Shown here piece by piece: positions 55,070 to 64,000 of a stretch of DNA of 64,000 nucleotides (position 1 is its first letter; every line of letters starts with the position of its first letter). Location: NCBI RefSeq assembly GCF_014280075.1, contig NZ_CP047950.1:1612001-1676000 (forward strand), read 5' to 3'. The stretch comes from Synechococcus sp. A15-62 (GTDB lineage Bacteria > Cyanobacteriota > Cyanobacteriia > PCC-6307 > Cyanobiaceae). A program made the position numbers and the translations under genes. The notes under the pieces were generated by a model, which ran no database searches, had not been told where the DNA came from, and saw only the letters and a list, made by a program, of their open reading frames with translations.

Positions 55070-55284
55070 CAGCCGATCGCCTCCTGCAGCTCACGCACCA
55101 CATTCCACTGGCCGTACCAGTAGTTGGCCTCGGCCCGTCGGTCGGGGTCGGCCATGCCATCCACTGCATCGGGGCCCACCGACTTCCACAGCTCATGGCC
55201 GCAGACGCGGTTGAGGCCTTGTTCCGCCTCATCCGACAACAACTGCAGACGCCGCTGCAGATTTTTGAGCTGAGCGACAGCCAT
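55069..55284 (-). CDS. Small hypothetical protein, 71 aa
   Basis: Starts MAVAQLKNLQRRLQLLSDEA and ends ELQEAIG. It is mostly helical, with the aromatic segment AEANYWYGQWNVVRELQ. It is directly coupled to the ArsM-like gene, so a role in arsenic handling or a conserved housekeeping role are both possible. No domain recognised. Confidence 0.65.
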   Translation of the reverse strand: MAVAQLKNLQRRLQLLSDEAEQGLNRVCGHELWKSVGPDAVDGMADPDRRAEANYWYGQWNVVRELQEAIG

Positions 55285-55337
55285 CAGAACAGAATCAATT
55301 GTGGCGATAGTACAAAAGAACCAAGAGAGATCAAGGC

Positions 55338-56300
55338 TCAGAAGGGCAGCTTTTTCTTCGCGTCCTTGTCGAGATCGGCTTCCATCTCGCGCAGACGCTT
55401 CAGGATCGTGTCGTAGTACTCACCGATGTAGCCCTCCATGTCCGTGGTCTCCGAGGCCTCAAGACCGAAGGCGGCGTAGCTGTTCTGCATGGGGGCATCC
55501 AGGGTCTGACCGCTGCCGGTGACCTCAGCAAAGGCCAAGCGCTCCGCCACGTTGACGGCGGGTTCAAAGAAGGACGCCACCCCCTGCATCAGGTTCATCA
55601 GGACGGGCTGCACCCGAAACACTCGGGCTGTCTTGCCACTGCAGCGTTCACAGAGCTGCACTAGTTCGCCAGTGTTCCAGGCCTTGGGACCAACAACGGG
55701 GTAGGTGCCACGCACGGTTTCCTCCCGCTCGAGTGCCGCGACGGCGAAGCGGGCCATGTCCTGAGTGTTCATGTAGGCAATGGCCGTGGGGCTGCCACTG
55801 ACCCACACCGTCTGACTCTCAAGAACAGGAATGGCGAACTGACTGATCACCCCCTGCATGAAGGCGGCACCTTGCAGGATCGTGTAGTCGAAATCCGACG
55901 ACTCAAGCAGCTTCTCGGTGCAGGCCTTGATGTCCATCAAGGGAACCTGGCGGTGCTGATGCGCACCCAGCAGCGAGAGAAAGACAAAACGCTTCACCCC
56001 TGCTCGCTCACAGGCACGAAGCAGATTGAGCTTTCCATCCCAATCCGTTTCGTAGATGCTGCGGGGGTCGTTGGGGCGACTGGTGGATGCATCGATCACG
56101 GCATCCATGCCCTCAAGGGCGTAATCGAGGCTGTCGGGCTCCAACAGGTCGCCCCGGGTCAGCTCACAACCCCATTCCTGAAGAAAGGCAGCCTTGCGGG
56201 GGGTCCGCACCATGCAGCGCACTTGGTGGCCGGCGTCAAGGGCACGACGGGCGACCTGTCGTCCCAGGGTGCCGGTGCCACCCACCACAAGCACTTGCAT
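55338..56300 (-). CDS. ycf39: Ycf39 / HCF244-like NAD-binding protein for photosystem II assembly
   Basis: A 320-residue atypical short-chain dehydrogenase. The nucleotide motif VLVVGGTGTLGRQVARRAL opens the protein, and VFLSLLGAHQHRQVPLMDIK and the following Lys match Ycf39, which works with high-light-inducible proteins and chlorophyll synthase to deliver pigment to new D1. ATG at 56300 is preferred to one five codons upstream. It lies next to petM and a few kb from psbD/psbC and ycf4. Confidence 0.93.
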   Translation of the reverse strand: MQVLVVGGTGTLGRQVARRALDAGHQVRCMVRTPRKAAFLQEWGCELTRGDLLEPDSLDYALEGMDAVIDASTSRPNDPRSIYETDWDGKLNLLRACERAGVKRFVFLSLLGAHQHRQVPLMDIKACTEKLLESSDFDYTILQGAAFMQGVISQFAIPVLESQTVWVSGSPTAIAYMNTQDMARFAVAALEREETVRGTYPVVGPKAWNTGELVQLCERCSGKTARVFRVQPVLMNLMQGVASFFEPAVNVAERLAFAEVTGSGQTLDAPMQNSYAAFGLEASETTDMEGYIGEYYDTILKRLREMEADLDKDAKKKLPF

Positions 56301-56356
56301 CGGCGCCTTCCTCACGAAGGGTGGAGCTTAATAGCCCCGGTAGCAAAGCGACTGCC

Positions 56357-56458
56357 TCAGTCGTCGCCCTGCAGCTTCAGCAGCAGAGCACCACCAGCGA
56401 GGCCGACGGGAATCAAGACCCAGAAGATCGCAGCAGTTCCAAAAATCTCAGCAGCCAT
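56357..56458 (-). CDS. petM: Cytochrome b6f complex subunit VII (PetM)
   Basis: A 33-residue protein starting [20 protein letters not shown] and ending KLQGDD, one membrane helix with an acidic end, diagnostic of PetM. With PetG, PetL and PetN it surrounds the b6f dimer. It lies 56 bases upstream of ycf39 on the same strand and may share its transcript. A second b6f small-subunit gene, petG, is elsewhere in this window. Confidence 0.95.
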   Translation of the reverse strand: MAAEIFGTAAIFWVLIPVGLAGGALLLKLQGDD

Positions 56459-56486
56459 GGTCTGGGCAAAGCGATCACCCGCCCAT

Positions 56487-57701
56487 TTAAATCCCTTCCC
56501 CCCGCAGGCTGGCGCAGATCTGTAACAGCTGCGGTAATTCCGCATCAGTTCGCACCTGGCCCGGCATGACGCCACTGGCACTGGCGCGATAACCCGCCGC
56601 CTGGAGCGCCTGCACCAATGGCCCCAGAGCTGTTGGTCCACCGCTGCCCAGCCGTCGGGCCAGCTCATCAGTGGGCCAGACCGTGGGGCGATCGCCGGGA
56701 TCCGCCTGCAGACGCTGCATCAATCGAAGGGTGGCAGGGCTGATCTGCTGACGCCCCAGCTGTTGAGCCTCGGCAATCAGCTGCTGTAAAAACTGTGGCT
56801 CCTGCAAGGGACCAATCCACAGCGGGCCGCTGATGCTCCAGCGCCCCTGACCAGCCGCGCAATCACAGGCGGGCCAGCCGCTGAGCTTGAGCAGGGGCTG
56901 CACCCGTTGAGCACCACAGCGTTCGCAACGGGCCACCAGCCCCAGCTTCTGTTCATCACCTGCGGGGATCTGGCGCCGCAGGCGCAGCGCTAGGCGAAAG
57001 GTGCGGCCTTCACTGAAGCTGAACAGCGGCTGCAGTCCGCGTCCCAGCATCCAGGCCTGACGCGCCACCAGCCCGATCTGCTGCCGCAGGGCCATTTCCC
57101 AGCTGGAGGGATGGGCTCGAGCGGCAGCCCCGAGGCTGCGAATAGCGCCCGGCCGGTCATGGCCAGTGGGGGAGCGACCATCCGTGGAGGCCAGAAACAA
57201 CAGGCCGTCGAAGCGCAGAGCCTGAAGAGCCGGCTGAATCAGAGGCCCAGGAGCACCGAAGGCATCAAGGTCGATGAAATCGAACCAGTGGCGCTCAACA
57301 ATCGAGCGGTGCAGCAGCAGGTCTGCAGCCTCAGCCGTGAGCCGCATTGAGCACCCCAGCCTTTGCAGATTGGCCTGGATCAGCGGCAGCCGGTCGGGAT
57401 CCCCATCGTTGATCCAGAGCTCCGTTTCAACGGCCGTGTTGGCCAGCGCCTCCAACCCCCAGCGCAGGGTTCTGATCCCACAACCGGCCATCAGATCCAG
57501 CCAGCGCAGGGGCCGCGTGGCATGGAGGCTCTGGTGACGGGCCAGCAACACCGAAAGGTCCCGGGCCGGACGCGACTCAGGCCTGAAAAAGCCTGGGCCA
57601 AGGCTGAGCTCAGCCAAACCTTCGCGATAGTGATGATCGGTTGAGGTCAGAAGGGTGCCACCTGCTGCTGTCCAGACTGCCGAGTGGGGGGTCCAGAGCA
57701 C
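56487..57701 (-). CDS. trm1: tRNA (guanine26-N2)-dimethyltransferase, Trm1 family
   Basis: A 404-residue SAM methyltransferase. It has [24 protein letters not shown] at the N-terminus, the SAM site [25 protein letters not shown] and the catalytic-region [14 protein letters not shown]; a zinc-type Cys cluster (CERCG and CDC) lies near 285-305. Trm1 is mostly archaeal and eukaryotic, with some cyanobacterial members. The start is GTG at 57701, which makes the 5' end overlap the divergent hydrolase gene by 47 bases. Confidence 0.87.
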   Translation of the reverse strand: MLWTPHSAVWTAAGGTLLTSTDHHYREGLAELSLGPGFFRPESRPARDLSVLLARHQSLHATRPLRWLDLMAGCGIRTLRWGLEALANTAVETELWINDGDPDRLPLIQANLQRLGCSMRLTAEAADLLLHRSIVERHWFDFIDLDAFGAPGPLIQPALQALRFDGLLFLASTDGRSPTGHDRPGAIRSLGAAARAHPSSWEMALRQQIGLVARQAWMLGRGLQPLFSFSEGRTFRLALRLRRQIPAGDEQKLGLVARCERCGAQRVQPLLKLSGWPACDCAAGQGRWSISGPLWIGPLQEPQFLQQLIAEAQQLGRQQISPATLRLMQRLQADPGDRPTVWPTDELARRLGSGGPTALGPLVQALQAAGYRASASGVMPGQVRTDAELPQLLQICASLRGEGI

Positions 57702-58620
57702 CTGGCAGTGGAAGGGCTGGCCCTGCCACTGGCGGGTCAGCGGCCCTGAAGCGGGCCCTGCCCTGCTGCTGTTGCACGGTTTCGGCGCCGCCAGCGGACA
57801 CTGGCGCCACTGCGCGCCGCGCCTGGCCGAACAGGGCTGGCGGGTCTACAGCCTGGATTTGCTGGGTTTCGGCCAATCCGCCCAGCCGGCACGGCAGATG
57901 GACAACCGACTCTGGGCCCTGCAGGTGTGCGCATTCCTCGATCAGGTGGTGCAAGGGCCAGCGGTGGTGATCGGCAATTCCCTGGGGGGCCTGACCGCAC
58001 TCACCGCGGCGGTGCTGGCGCCAAGCCGGGTGCGGGCGGTGGTCGCCGCGCCCCTGCCGGACCCTGCCCTGATTCAACCGTTGCCGAAACGGCGGGCGCC
58101 CTGGCGGCGGCGTTGGCAGCGGCGCCTGCTCGCCCTGGTGCTGCACGTGCTTCCGCTTGAACTTGTGGTGCCCTTGATCGCGCGCACGGGCTTGCTCAAA
58201 GCCGGGCTTCAGGGGGCCTACTGGCAGTCGATCCAATCCGATCCGGAGCTGCTGCAGCTGATCGCCCGTCCTGCCCGGCGCCCTACAGCAGCCCGGGCCC
58301 TGCGGGGCATGAGCCTGGGCATGGCCAACCGCCCCCGAGGCGCCACCGCCCCAGCCCTGCTCGAACAACTGCGGGTGCCGATGCTGCTGATCTGGGGCCG
58401 TCAGGATCGGTTTGTGCCCCTGGCCGTCGGGGAATCCGTGGCCGCCAGCCACACAGCACTCGAGCTGAAGGTGCTGGATCGCTGCGGCCACTGCCCCCAT
58501 GACGAAGCGCCTGATCGCTTCCTGGCTGTGTTGTTGCCCTGGCTGGACCGTAACTTGGGAGGACCAGACCGGCAGGGGACGACCAGCGGCGATGAAACAC
58601 ACCCTTTCAGTGGTGGTTGA
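57655..58620 (+). CDS. Alpha/beta hydrolase
   Basis: A 321-residue protein with [24 protein letters not shown], the [15 protein letters not shown] strand, the nucleophile elbow [18 protein letters not shown], an acidic residue in [13 protein letters not shown], and the catalytic His in [14 protein letters not shown]. Such cyanobacterial hydrolases include pheophytinase-like enzymes; substrate is unknown. GTG at 57655 is used. The C-terminal end overlaps the ilvH start by 29 bases. Confidence 0.87.
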   Translation: MPPAAVQTAEWGVQSTWQWKGWPCHWRVSGPEAGPALLLLHGFGAASGHWRHCAPRLAEQGWRVYSLDLLGFGQSAQPARQMDNRLWALQVCAFLDQVVQGPAVVIGNSLGGLTALTAAVLAPSRVRAVVAAPLPDPALIQPLPKRRAPWRRRWQRRLLALVLHVLPLELVVPLIARTGLLKAGLQGAYWQSIQSDPELLQLIARPARRPTAARALRGMSLGMANRPRGATAPALLEQLRVPMLLIWGRQDRFVPLAVGESVAASHTALELKVLDRCGHCPHDEAPDRFLAVLLPWLDRNLGGPDRQGTTSGDETHPFSGG

Positions 58621-59122
58621 AGACGAATCCGGCGCACTCAGCCGGATCGCAGGACTCTTCGCCCGACGCGGCTTCAACATCGACAGCCTGGCTGTCGGCC
58701 CAGCAGAAGCCGAAGGGCAGTCGCGCCTGACCATGGTGGTGGAGGGCGATGACCAGACGCTCCAGCAGATGACCAAACAACTGGACAAGCTGGTGAATGT
58801 GCTTCAGGTCCTCGACCTGACACAGCGCCCGGCTGTGGAGCGGGAGCTGATGCTGCTCAAAGTTTCAGCACCGGCAGCATCCCGGGGCGCCGTGATCGAA
58901 CTCGTTCAGGTGTTCAGGGCCAAGGTGGTGGACGTGGCTGATGAAGCCCTGACCCTGGAAGTGGTGGGTGATCCCGGAAAGCTGGTGGCCCTCGAACGGT
59001 TGATGGCCCCCTTCGGCATTCTCGAAATCGCCCGAACCGGCAAGGTGGCCCTTGAGCGGGCCTCAGGTGTGAACACCGAAATGCTCAAGGTGTCACCGAG
59101 CCAAAGCCGGGTGCCGGCCTGA
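58592..59122 (+). CDS. ilvH: Acetolactate synthase small (regulatory) subunit
   Basis: A 176-residue regulatory subunit with an N-terminal ACT domain ([37 protein letters not shown]) that binds valine in the family, followed by the C-terminal activating domain ([29 protein letters not shown]). It controls the first shared step of branched-chain amino acid synthesis; leuA is in the same window. ATG at 58592 lies inside the preceding hydrolase gene. Confidence 0.96.
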   Translation: MKHTLSVVVEDESGALSRIAGLFARRGFNIDSLAVGPAEAEGQSRLTMVVEGDDQTLQQMTKQLDKLVNVLQVLDLTQRPAVERELMLLKVSAPAASRGAVIELVQVFRAKVVDVADEALTLEVVGDPGKLVALERLMAPFGILEIARTGKVALERASGVNTEMLKVSPSQSRVPA

Positions 59123-59124
59123 GT

Positions 59125-59796
59125 TCACTCCTTTAACACCGCCTTGGTGATGCGATCTCCCTGTTGGATCGCGTCCACCACCTCCATGCCATCGACCACA
59201 CGGCCGAAGACGGCGTATCGGCCGTCGAGTTCCGGCAAGGGACGCAAGGCCACATAGAACTGGGCACTGGCGGAATCAGGAGCCTGGGAGCGGGCCATGG
59301 CCACCGCTCCACGCTCGTGGGTCAACTCCAGGCCATCAAGTTCCGCTGGATTGGTGCTGACCCTGCTGTAGCGGGGCTGCGGCTCGGATCGGAACTTGAT
59401 CTCAAGCGGAATCATCCGAGCCTGGCCGTTGTCGGGATCCACAAAACTGCCGGTGCCGAGCTGCCCCAAGGGAACCGATCGATCACTGGATTGCGGATCG
59501 CCACCCTGCACCACAAAGGGAACGGGCTCGCGAACAACGCGATGGAACATGGTTCCGTCGTAGATGCCGCGCCGCACCAGATCGATGAAATTGCCGGAGG
59601 TGAGGGGAGCGGAATCGCCATTCACTTCAATCGTGAACTCGCCCTGGCTCGTCTGTATGGTGACGGTGGCCAGGCCCTGCAGGCAGGCCGCCTGAGCATC
59701 AGCACAGCCGGTCACCACCGAAGCGCGCGGGGAAGTGCTGCAACTCACCAACAAAGGGATGAGCAGCAGCAGCGCCCAGGAACGAAGACGACGCAT
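59125..59796 (-). CDS. Cyclophilin-type peptidyl-prolyl isomerase lipoprotein
   Basis: A 223-residue protein. The N-terminus MRRLRSWALLLLIPLLVSC gives a lipoprotein signal with Cys19. The mature domain has VTIQTSQGEFTIEVNGDSAPLTSGNFIDLVRRGIYDG, FHRVV and FVVQGGDPQ, typical of cyclophilins, which catalyse proline isomerisation. It probably assists folding on the lumen or periplasm side. ATG at 59796 is chosen. It is convergent with ilvH, with 2 bases between. Confidence 0.92.
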   Translation of the reverse strand: MRRLRSWALLLLIPLLVSCSTSPRASVVTGCADAQAACLQGLATVTIQTSQGEFTIEVNGDSAPLTSGNFIDLVRRGIYDGTMFHRVVREPVPFVVQGGDPQSSDRSVPLGQLGTGSFVDPDNGQARMIPLEIKFRSEPQPRYSRVSTNPAELDGLELTHERGAVAMARSQAPDSASAQFYVALRPLPELDGRYAVFGRVVDGMEVVDAIQQGDRITKAVLKE

Positions 59797-59800
59797 CGAA

Positions 59801-60436
<636 letters not shown>

Positions 60437-60525
60437 TCAGACAAATCAGCCCCGCAGGTCGCTTGAAGATTGTTAAGGTCGCGGCGTATCCCACAGCCTG
60501 CGGCTTTCCGCACCGTTCACCTCTC

Positions 60526-61581
60526 ATGACGATCGCTGTAGGACGCGCGCCACAGCGGGGATGGTTTGACGTCCTCGATGACTGGCTCAAGCGCGACCGC
60601 TTCGTTTTTGTCGGCTGGTCCGGCATTCTTCTCCTTCCAACGGCCTACCTGGCCATAGGTGGCTGGCTGACAGGCACCACCTTTGTCACCTCCTGGTACA
60701 CCCACGGCATTGCCTCCTCGTACCTGGAAGGTTGCAACTTCCTTACCGCTGCTGTGTCCACCCCCGCTGATGCGATGGGTCACAGCCTGCTGCTGCTCTG
60801 GGGCCCTGAGGCCCAGGGCGACTTCGTTCGCTGGTGTCAGCTCGGCGGCCTCTGGGCCTTCGTGGCCCTGCACGGCGCCTTCGCACTGATTGGCTTCATG
60901 CTCCGTCAGTTCGAGATCGCTCGTCTGGTCGGCATCCGCCCCTACAACGCCATCGCCTTCTCCGGTCCGATCGCGGTGTTCGTCAGCGTCTTCCTGATGT
61001 ACCCCCTCGGCCAGAGCAGCTGGTTCTTCGCGCCCTCCTTCGGTGTGGCTGCGATCTTCCGCTTCCTTCTCTTCCTCCAGGGCTTCCACAACTGGACCCT
61101 GAACCCCTTCCACATGATGGGCGTCGCCGGCATCCTCGGCGGTGCACTGCTCTGCGCCATTCACGGCGCCACTGTGGAAAACACCCTGTTTGAGGACGGT
61201 GAGCAGGCCAACACCTTCAAGGCGTTCGAGCCCACTCAGGAAGAAGAGACCTATTCCATGGTCACCGCCAACCGCTTCTGGAGCCAGATCTTCGGTATCG
61301 CCTTCTCCAACAAGCGCTGGCTGCACTTCTTCATGCTGTTCGTGCCTGTGATGGGCCTGTGGACCAGCTCCATCGGCATCATCGGTCTGGCCCTCAACCT
61401 GCGCGCCTATGACTTCGTGTCCCAGGAAATCCGCGCTGCAGAAGATCCCGAATTCGAGACCTTCTACACCAAGAACATCCTTCTGAATGAAGGTCTGCGT
61501 GCCTGGATGGCACCGGCTGACCAGCCGCACGAAAACTTCGTCTTCCCTGAAGAGGTTCTGCCCCGTGGTAACGCTCTCTAA
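60526..61581 (+). CDS. psbD: Photosystem II D2 reaction-centre protein
   Basis: A 351-residue protein starting [20 protein letters not shown] with five membrane helices. The iron-coordinating and chlorophyll-ligating histidines lie in [22 protein letters not shown] and [19 protein letters not shown]. It binds one half of the PSII electron-transfer chain. The last 17 bases overlap psbC. The 188-base upstream spacer from ycf4 includes a TGTTAAGGT that may be part of its promoter. Confidence 0.98.
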   Translation: MTIAVGRAPQRGWFDVLDDWLKRDRFVFVGWSGILLLPTAYLAIGGWLTGTTFVTSWYTHGIASSYLEGCNFLTAAVSTPADAMGHSLLLLWGPEAQGDFVRWCQLGGLWAFVALHGAFALIGFMLRQFEIARLVGIRPYNAIAFSGPIAVFVSVFLMYPLGQSSWFFAPSFGVAAIFRFLLFLQGFHNWTLNPFHMMGVAGILGGALLCAIHGATVENTLFEDGEQANTFKAFEPTQEEETYSMVTANRFWSQIFGIAFSNKRWLHFFMLFVPVMGLWTSSIGIIGLALNLRAYDFVSQEIRAAEDPEFETFYTKNILLNEGLRAWMAPADQPHENFVFPEEVLPRGNAL

Positions 61582-62953
61582 TCCCGGTCTTGGCGCCACT
61601 GGCGGCAAAGACCTTCCCTCCACCGGGTATGCCTGGTGGTCTGGCAACGCCCGCCTGATCAACCTGTCCGGCCGTCTGCTTGGTGCCCACGTGGCCCACG
61701 CTGGTCTGATGGTGTTCTGGGCCGGCGCAATGATGCTGTTCGAGGTGAGCCACTTCACCTTCGACAAGCCCATGTACGAGCAGGGCTTCATCTGCATGCC
61801 CCACGTCGCCACCCTTGGCTACGGCGTGGGCCCCGGCGGTGAGGTCACTGATCTCTTCCCCTTCTTCGTGGTCGGTGTCCTGCACCTGATCAGCTCCGCC
61901 GTGCTCGGCCTCGGCGGCCTCTATCACGCCCTGCGTGGTCCGGAGATCTTGGAGAACTATTCCTCCTTCTTCTCCCAGGACTGGCGTGACAAAAACCAGA
62001 TGACCAACATCATTGGTTACCACCTCATCCTTCTGGGAGTCGGCTGCCTGCTGCTGGTCTTTAAGGCCATGTTCTTCGGCGGCGTTTACGACACCTGGGC
62101 CCCCGGCGGCGGTGACGTCCGCATGATCACCAACCCGACCCTCGATCCGGGCGTGATTTTCGGTTACCTGTTCCGCGCTCCCTTCGGTGGAGAGGGCTGG
62201 ATCATCGGTGTGAACTCCATGGAGGACATCATTGGTGGCCACATCTGGCTGGGTCTGACCCTGATCTTCGGTGGCATCTGGCACGCCATCACCAAGCCTT
62301 TCGGCTGGGTGCGTCGCGCCTTCATCTGGAACGGTGAGGCCTACCTGAGCTACAGCCTTGGCGCTCTGAGCTTCATGAGCTTCATCGCTTCTGCCTACAT
62401 CTGGTTCAACAACACCGCCTATCCCTCCGAGTTCTGGGGCCCCACAAACGCTGAGGCATCCCAGGCTCAGAGCTTCACCTTCCTGGTGCGTGACCAGCGC
62501 CTCGGCGCCAACATCGGTTCCGCCATGGGTCCCACCGGCCTTGGCAAGTACCTGATGCGCTCACCCACCGGTGAAATCATCTTCGGTGGTGAAACCATGC
62601 GCTTCTGGGACTTCCGTGGTCCCTGGCTGGAGCCCCTGCGTGGCCCCAACGGTCTCAGCCTCGATAAGCTGCAGAACGACATTCAGCCCTGGCAAGTGCG
62701 CCGTGCGGCTGAGTACATGACCCACGCTCCCAACGCCTCGATCAATTCCGTGGGCGGCATCATCACCGAGCCCAACTCGGTGAACTACGTGAACCTCCGC
62801 CAGTGGCTGGGTGCAACGCAGTTCGTGCTCGCCTTCTTCTTCCTGGTTGGTCACCTCTGGCACGCCGGCCGCGCTCGCGCTGCTGCTGCTGGCTTCGAGA
62901 AAGGCATCGATCGCAAGGCTGAGCCTGTGCTCGGCATGCCCGACCTCGACTGA
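61565..62953 (+). CDS. psbC: Photosystem II CP43 core antenna protein
   Basis: A 462-residue chlorophyll-binding protein with six membrane helices and the large lumenal loop that helps ligate the oxygen-evolving cluster ([20 protein letters not shown]). The start is GTG at 61565 ([17 protein letters not shown]), inside psbD, giving the 17-base overlap typical of cyanobacteria and chloroplasts. A strong terminator follows at 62984. Confidence 0.98.
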   Translation: MVTLSNPGLGATGGKDLPSTGYAWWSGNARLINLSGRLLGAHVAHAGLMVFWAGAMMLFEVSHFTFDKPMYEQGFICMPHVATLGYGVGPGGEVTDLFPFFVVGVLHLISSAVLGLGGLYHALRGPEILENYSSFFSQDWRDKNQMTNIIGYHLILLGVGCLLLVFKAMFFGGVYDTWAPGGGDVRMITNPTLDPGVIFGYLFRAPFGGEGWIIGVNSMEDIIGGHIWLGLTLIFGGIWHAITKPFGWVRRAFIWNGEAYLSYSLGALSFMSFIASAYIWFNNTAYPSEFWGPTNAEASQAQSFTFLVRDQRLGANIGSAMGPTGLGKYLMRSPTGEIIFGGETMRFWDFRGPWLEPLRGPNGLSLDKLQNDIQPWQVRRAAEYMTHAPNASINSVGGIITEPNSVNYVNLRQWLGATQFVLAFFFLVGHLWHAGRARAAAAGFEKGIDRKAEPVLGMPDLD

Positions 62954-62983
62954 TCCACCGGTTCAATCCAAACGATCGTCATC

Positions 62984-63011
62984 AACCCTCGCCACACGGC
63001 GGGGGTTTTTT
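62984..63011 (+). terminator. Rho-independent terminator of psbD-psbC
   Basis: AACCCTCGCC and GGCGGGGGTT pair over 10 positions with one G-T pair and an ACAC loop, followed by TTTTTT. It lies 31 bases after the psbC stop and fits the highest-expressed operon of the window. Confidence 0.9.
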
Positions 63012-63062
63012 ATTGGGATGGAAGAGGCGATTTCTTAGCCTGTCCGAATCGATGGATCGTCC

Positions 63063-64000
63063 GTGAACACAGGCCTGAACACCCGGGTGATCCACCACGG
63101 CGACAGCTTTGCGGGAGACACCGGCACGGTGATGCCGCCGATCTTCCCCACCAGCACCTTTGCCCATGGCAACGCCGGCGGATTTGATTACACCCGGTCC
63201 GGCAACCCCAACTTCCGCATCCTTGATGGGGTGCTCGCCTCGGTTGAAGGCTGCGCCCACGCCACCGTGTTCGCCTCCGGCGTCAGCGCCATCACCGCCG
63301 TGGTCTCCCAACTGAAACAGGGCGATCTGGTGCTCTGCGAAGAGAACCTCTACGGCTGCACCGTGCGGCTGTTCGAGCAGGTGTTCGCGAAGTTCGGATT
63401 GAAAACCGCGTGGGTGGACTTCACCCAGCCAACCGCACTGGAGCAGATCCAAGCCCAGAAGCCAGCGATGGTGTGGCTGGAGAGCCCCACCAACCCTCTG
63501 CTCAAGGTGATCGACCTGGAGGCGGTGTGTGCCATCACCCAACCCCTCGGCATCCCCGTGGTGGTGGACAACACCTTCGCCACCGCCCTGGTGCAGCGCC
63601 CGCTGGAGCTGGGCGCAACCCTCTCGCTCACCAGCACAACCAAGTACATCAACGGCCACTCCGATGCCCTCGGTGGAGCCGTGTGCACCAACGATCCCGA
63701 GTGGCACCAGAAGATGGTGTTCTCCCAGAAGGCCCTTGGGCTGCAGCCGTCCCCCTTTGATTGCTGGCTGATCACGCGGGGCATCAAGACCCTGCCACTG
63801 CGGCTCAAGCAGCAGATGGCCAATGCCGCGGCCCTGGCCGATCAACTGGCGGGGCACGCGAAGGTGAACTGGGTGCGTTACCCCCACCGCAGCGATCACC
63901 CTCAGCATCAGGTGGCAACCCGTCAGATGCGTGCCGGTGGCGCCATCGTGACGGTGAGCTTCAACGCCAGCCAGGAGCAGACCTATGCCCTCTGCAAACA
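63063..64000 (+). CDS. Cystathionine gamma-synthase-family PLP enzyme (cut by window edge)
   Basis: The first 312 codons of a Cys/Met-metabolism PLP enzyme; the rest lies beyond the window. GTG at 63063 gives MNTGLNTRVIHHGDSFAGDT. The family features are VMPPIFPTSTFAHGN, YTRSGNPNFRIL, the aspartate in VVVDNTFATALVQ, and the PLP lysine, about residue 194, in SLTSTTKYINGHSDALGG. It may be a cystathionine gamma-synthase, gamma-lyase or sulfhydrylase; context does not decide. Confidence 0.88.
   Translation, partial: MNTGLNTRVIHHGDSFAGDTGTVMPPIFPTSTFAHGNAGGFDYTRSGNPNFRILDGVLASVEGCAHATVFASGVSAITAVVSQLKQGDLVLCEENLYGCTVRLFEQVFAKFGLKTAWVDFTQPTALEQIQAQKPAMVWLESPTNPLLKVIDLEAVCAITQPLGIPVVVDNTFATALVQRPLELGATLSLTSTTKYINGHSDALGGAVCTNDPEWHQKMVFSQKALGLQPSPFDCWLITRGIKTLPLRLKQQMANAAALADQLAGHAKVNWVRYPHRSDHPQHQVATRQMRAGGAIVTVSFNASQEQTYALCK

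Noticed and set aside
60517..61812. 431-codon open frame antisense to psbD and psbC
   Set aside because: Glu/Gln/Gly-rich shadow caused by biased codon use of highly expressed genes.

Overview
The window is dense, GC-rich cyanobacterial DNA, most consistent with a marine picocyanobacterium of the Synechococcus group. It carries photosystem II genes psbD/psbC with the classic short overlap, ycf4, ycf39, the cytochrome b6f small subunits petG and petM, cytM, magnesium chelatase chlI, lycopene cyclase, an NTRC-type thioredoxin reductase fused to thioredoxin, three-gene pntAA/pntAB/pntB, and the small RNA Yfr1 between a guaB3-type gene and trxA (its known cyanobacterial location). Intergenic gaps are short, both strands are used, and many genes overlap by 4 bases (ATGA). 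I see no rRNA, convincing tRNA, IS element, prophage or CRISPR array.

Layout. 1-5.2 kb: truncated 2OG-Fe(II) oxygenase, folD, a 7TM-HD phosphohydrolase, then a minus-strand run (SemiSWEET, RluA-type synthase, secreted HExxH protein, MTH1187-type protein, unknown). 5.2-7.4 kb: small unknown genes, a Nif11-domain protein and an orphan sugar ABC permease. 7.4-15.3 kb: leuA, a GH57 glucan enzyme, crtL, gyrA, a CAAD-domain membrane protein. 15.3-18.8 kb: guaB3, Yfr1, trxA, hisH, rsmD, petG (antisense to the rsmD end), cytM. 18.8-26.5 kb: a plus-strand series of housekeeping genes (RNA methyltransferase, serine hydrolase with DUF3370, chlI, ruvC, 5-FCL, sufE, hom). 26.6-32.4 kb: an oligopeptide-type binding lipoprotein and permease, a DUF1400 hydrolase and an MFS transporter.

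About 32.37-33.43 kb is a sharp AT-rich island holding one gene, a basic P-loop protein of unknown role preceded by operator-like palindromes. It is the best candidate for recently acquired, undescribed DNA. 33.4-45 kb returns to core genes: ychF, an HlyD/MacA-like adaptor, polA, cysS, an SNF-family transporter, dxr, a 2Fe-2S protein and a fatty acid desaturase.

45-51.3 kb: YheT-like hydrolase, the pnt operon, unknown genes and an SF2 helicase whose N-terminal coding sequence has no canonical start. 51.4-60.3 kb: NTRC, a second-type IF-1 with a basic tail, RluE-like synthase, an ArsM-like methyltransferase, ycf39, petM, Trm1, a hydrolase, ilvH, a cyclophilin lipoprotein and ycf4. 60.5-64 kb: psbD-psbC, a strong terminator, and a truncated cystathionine gamma-synthase-family gene. 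All functional names come from reading motifs and recalled family features; no search was run.
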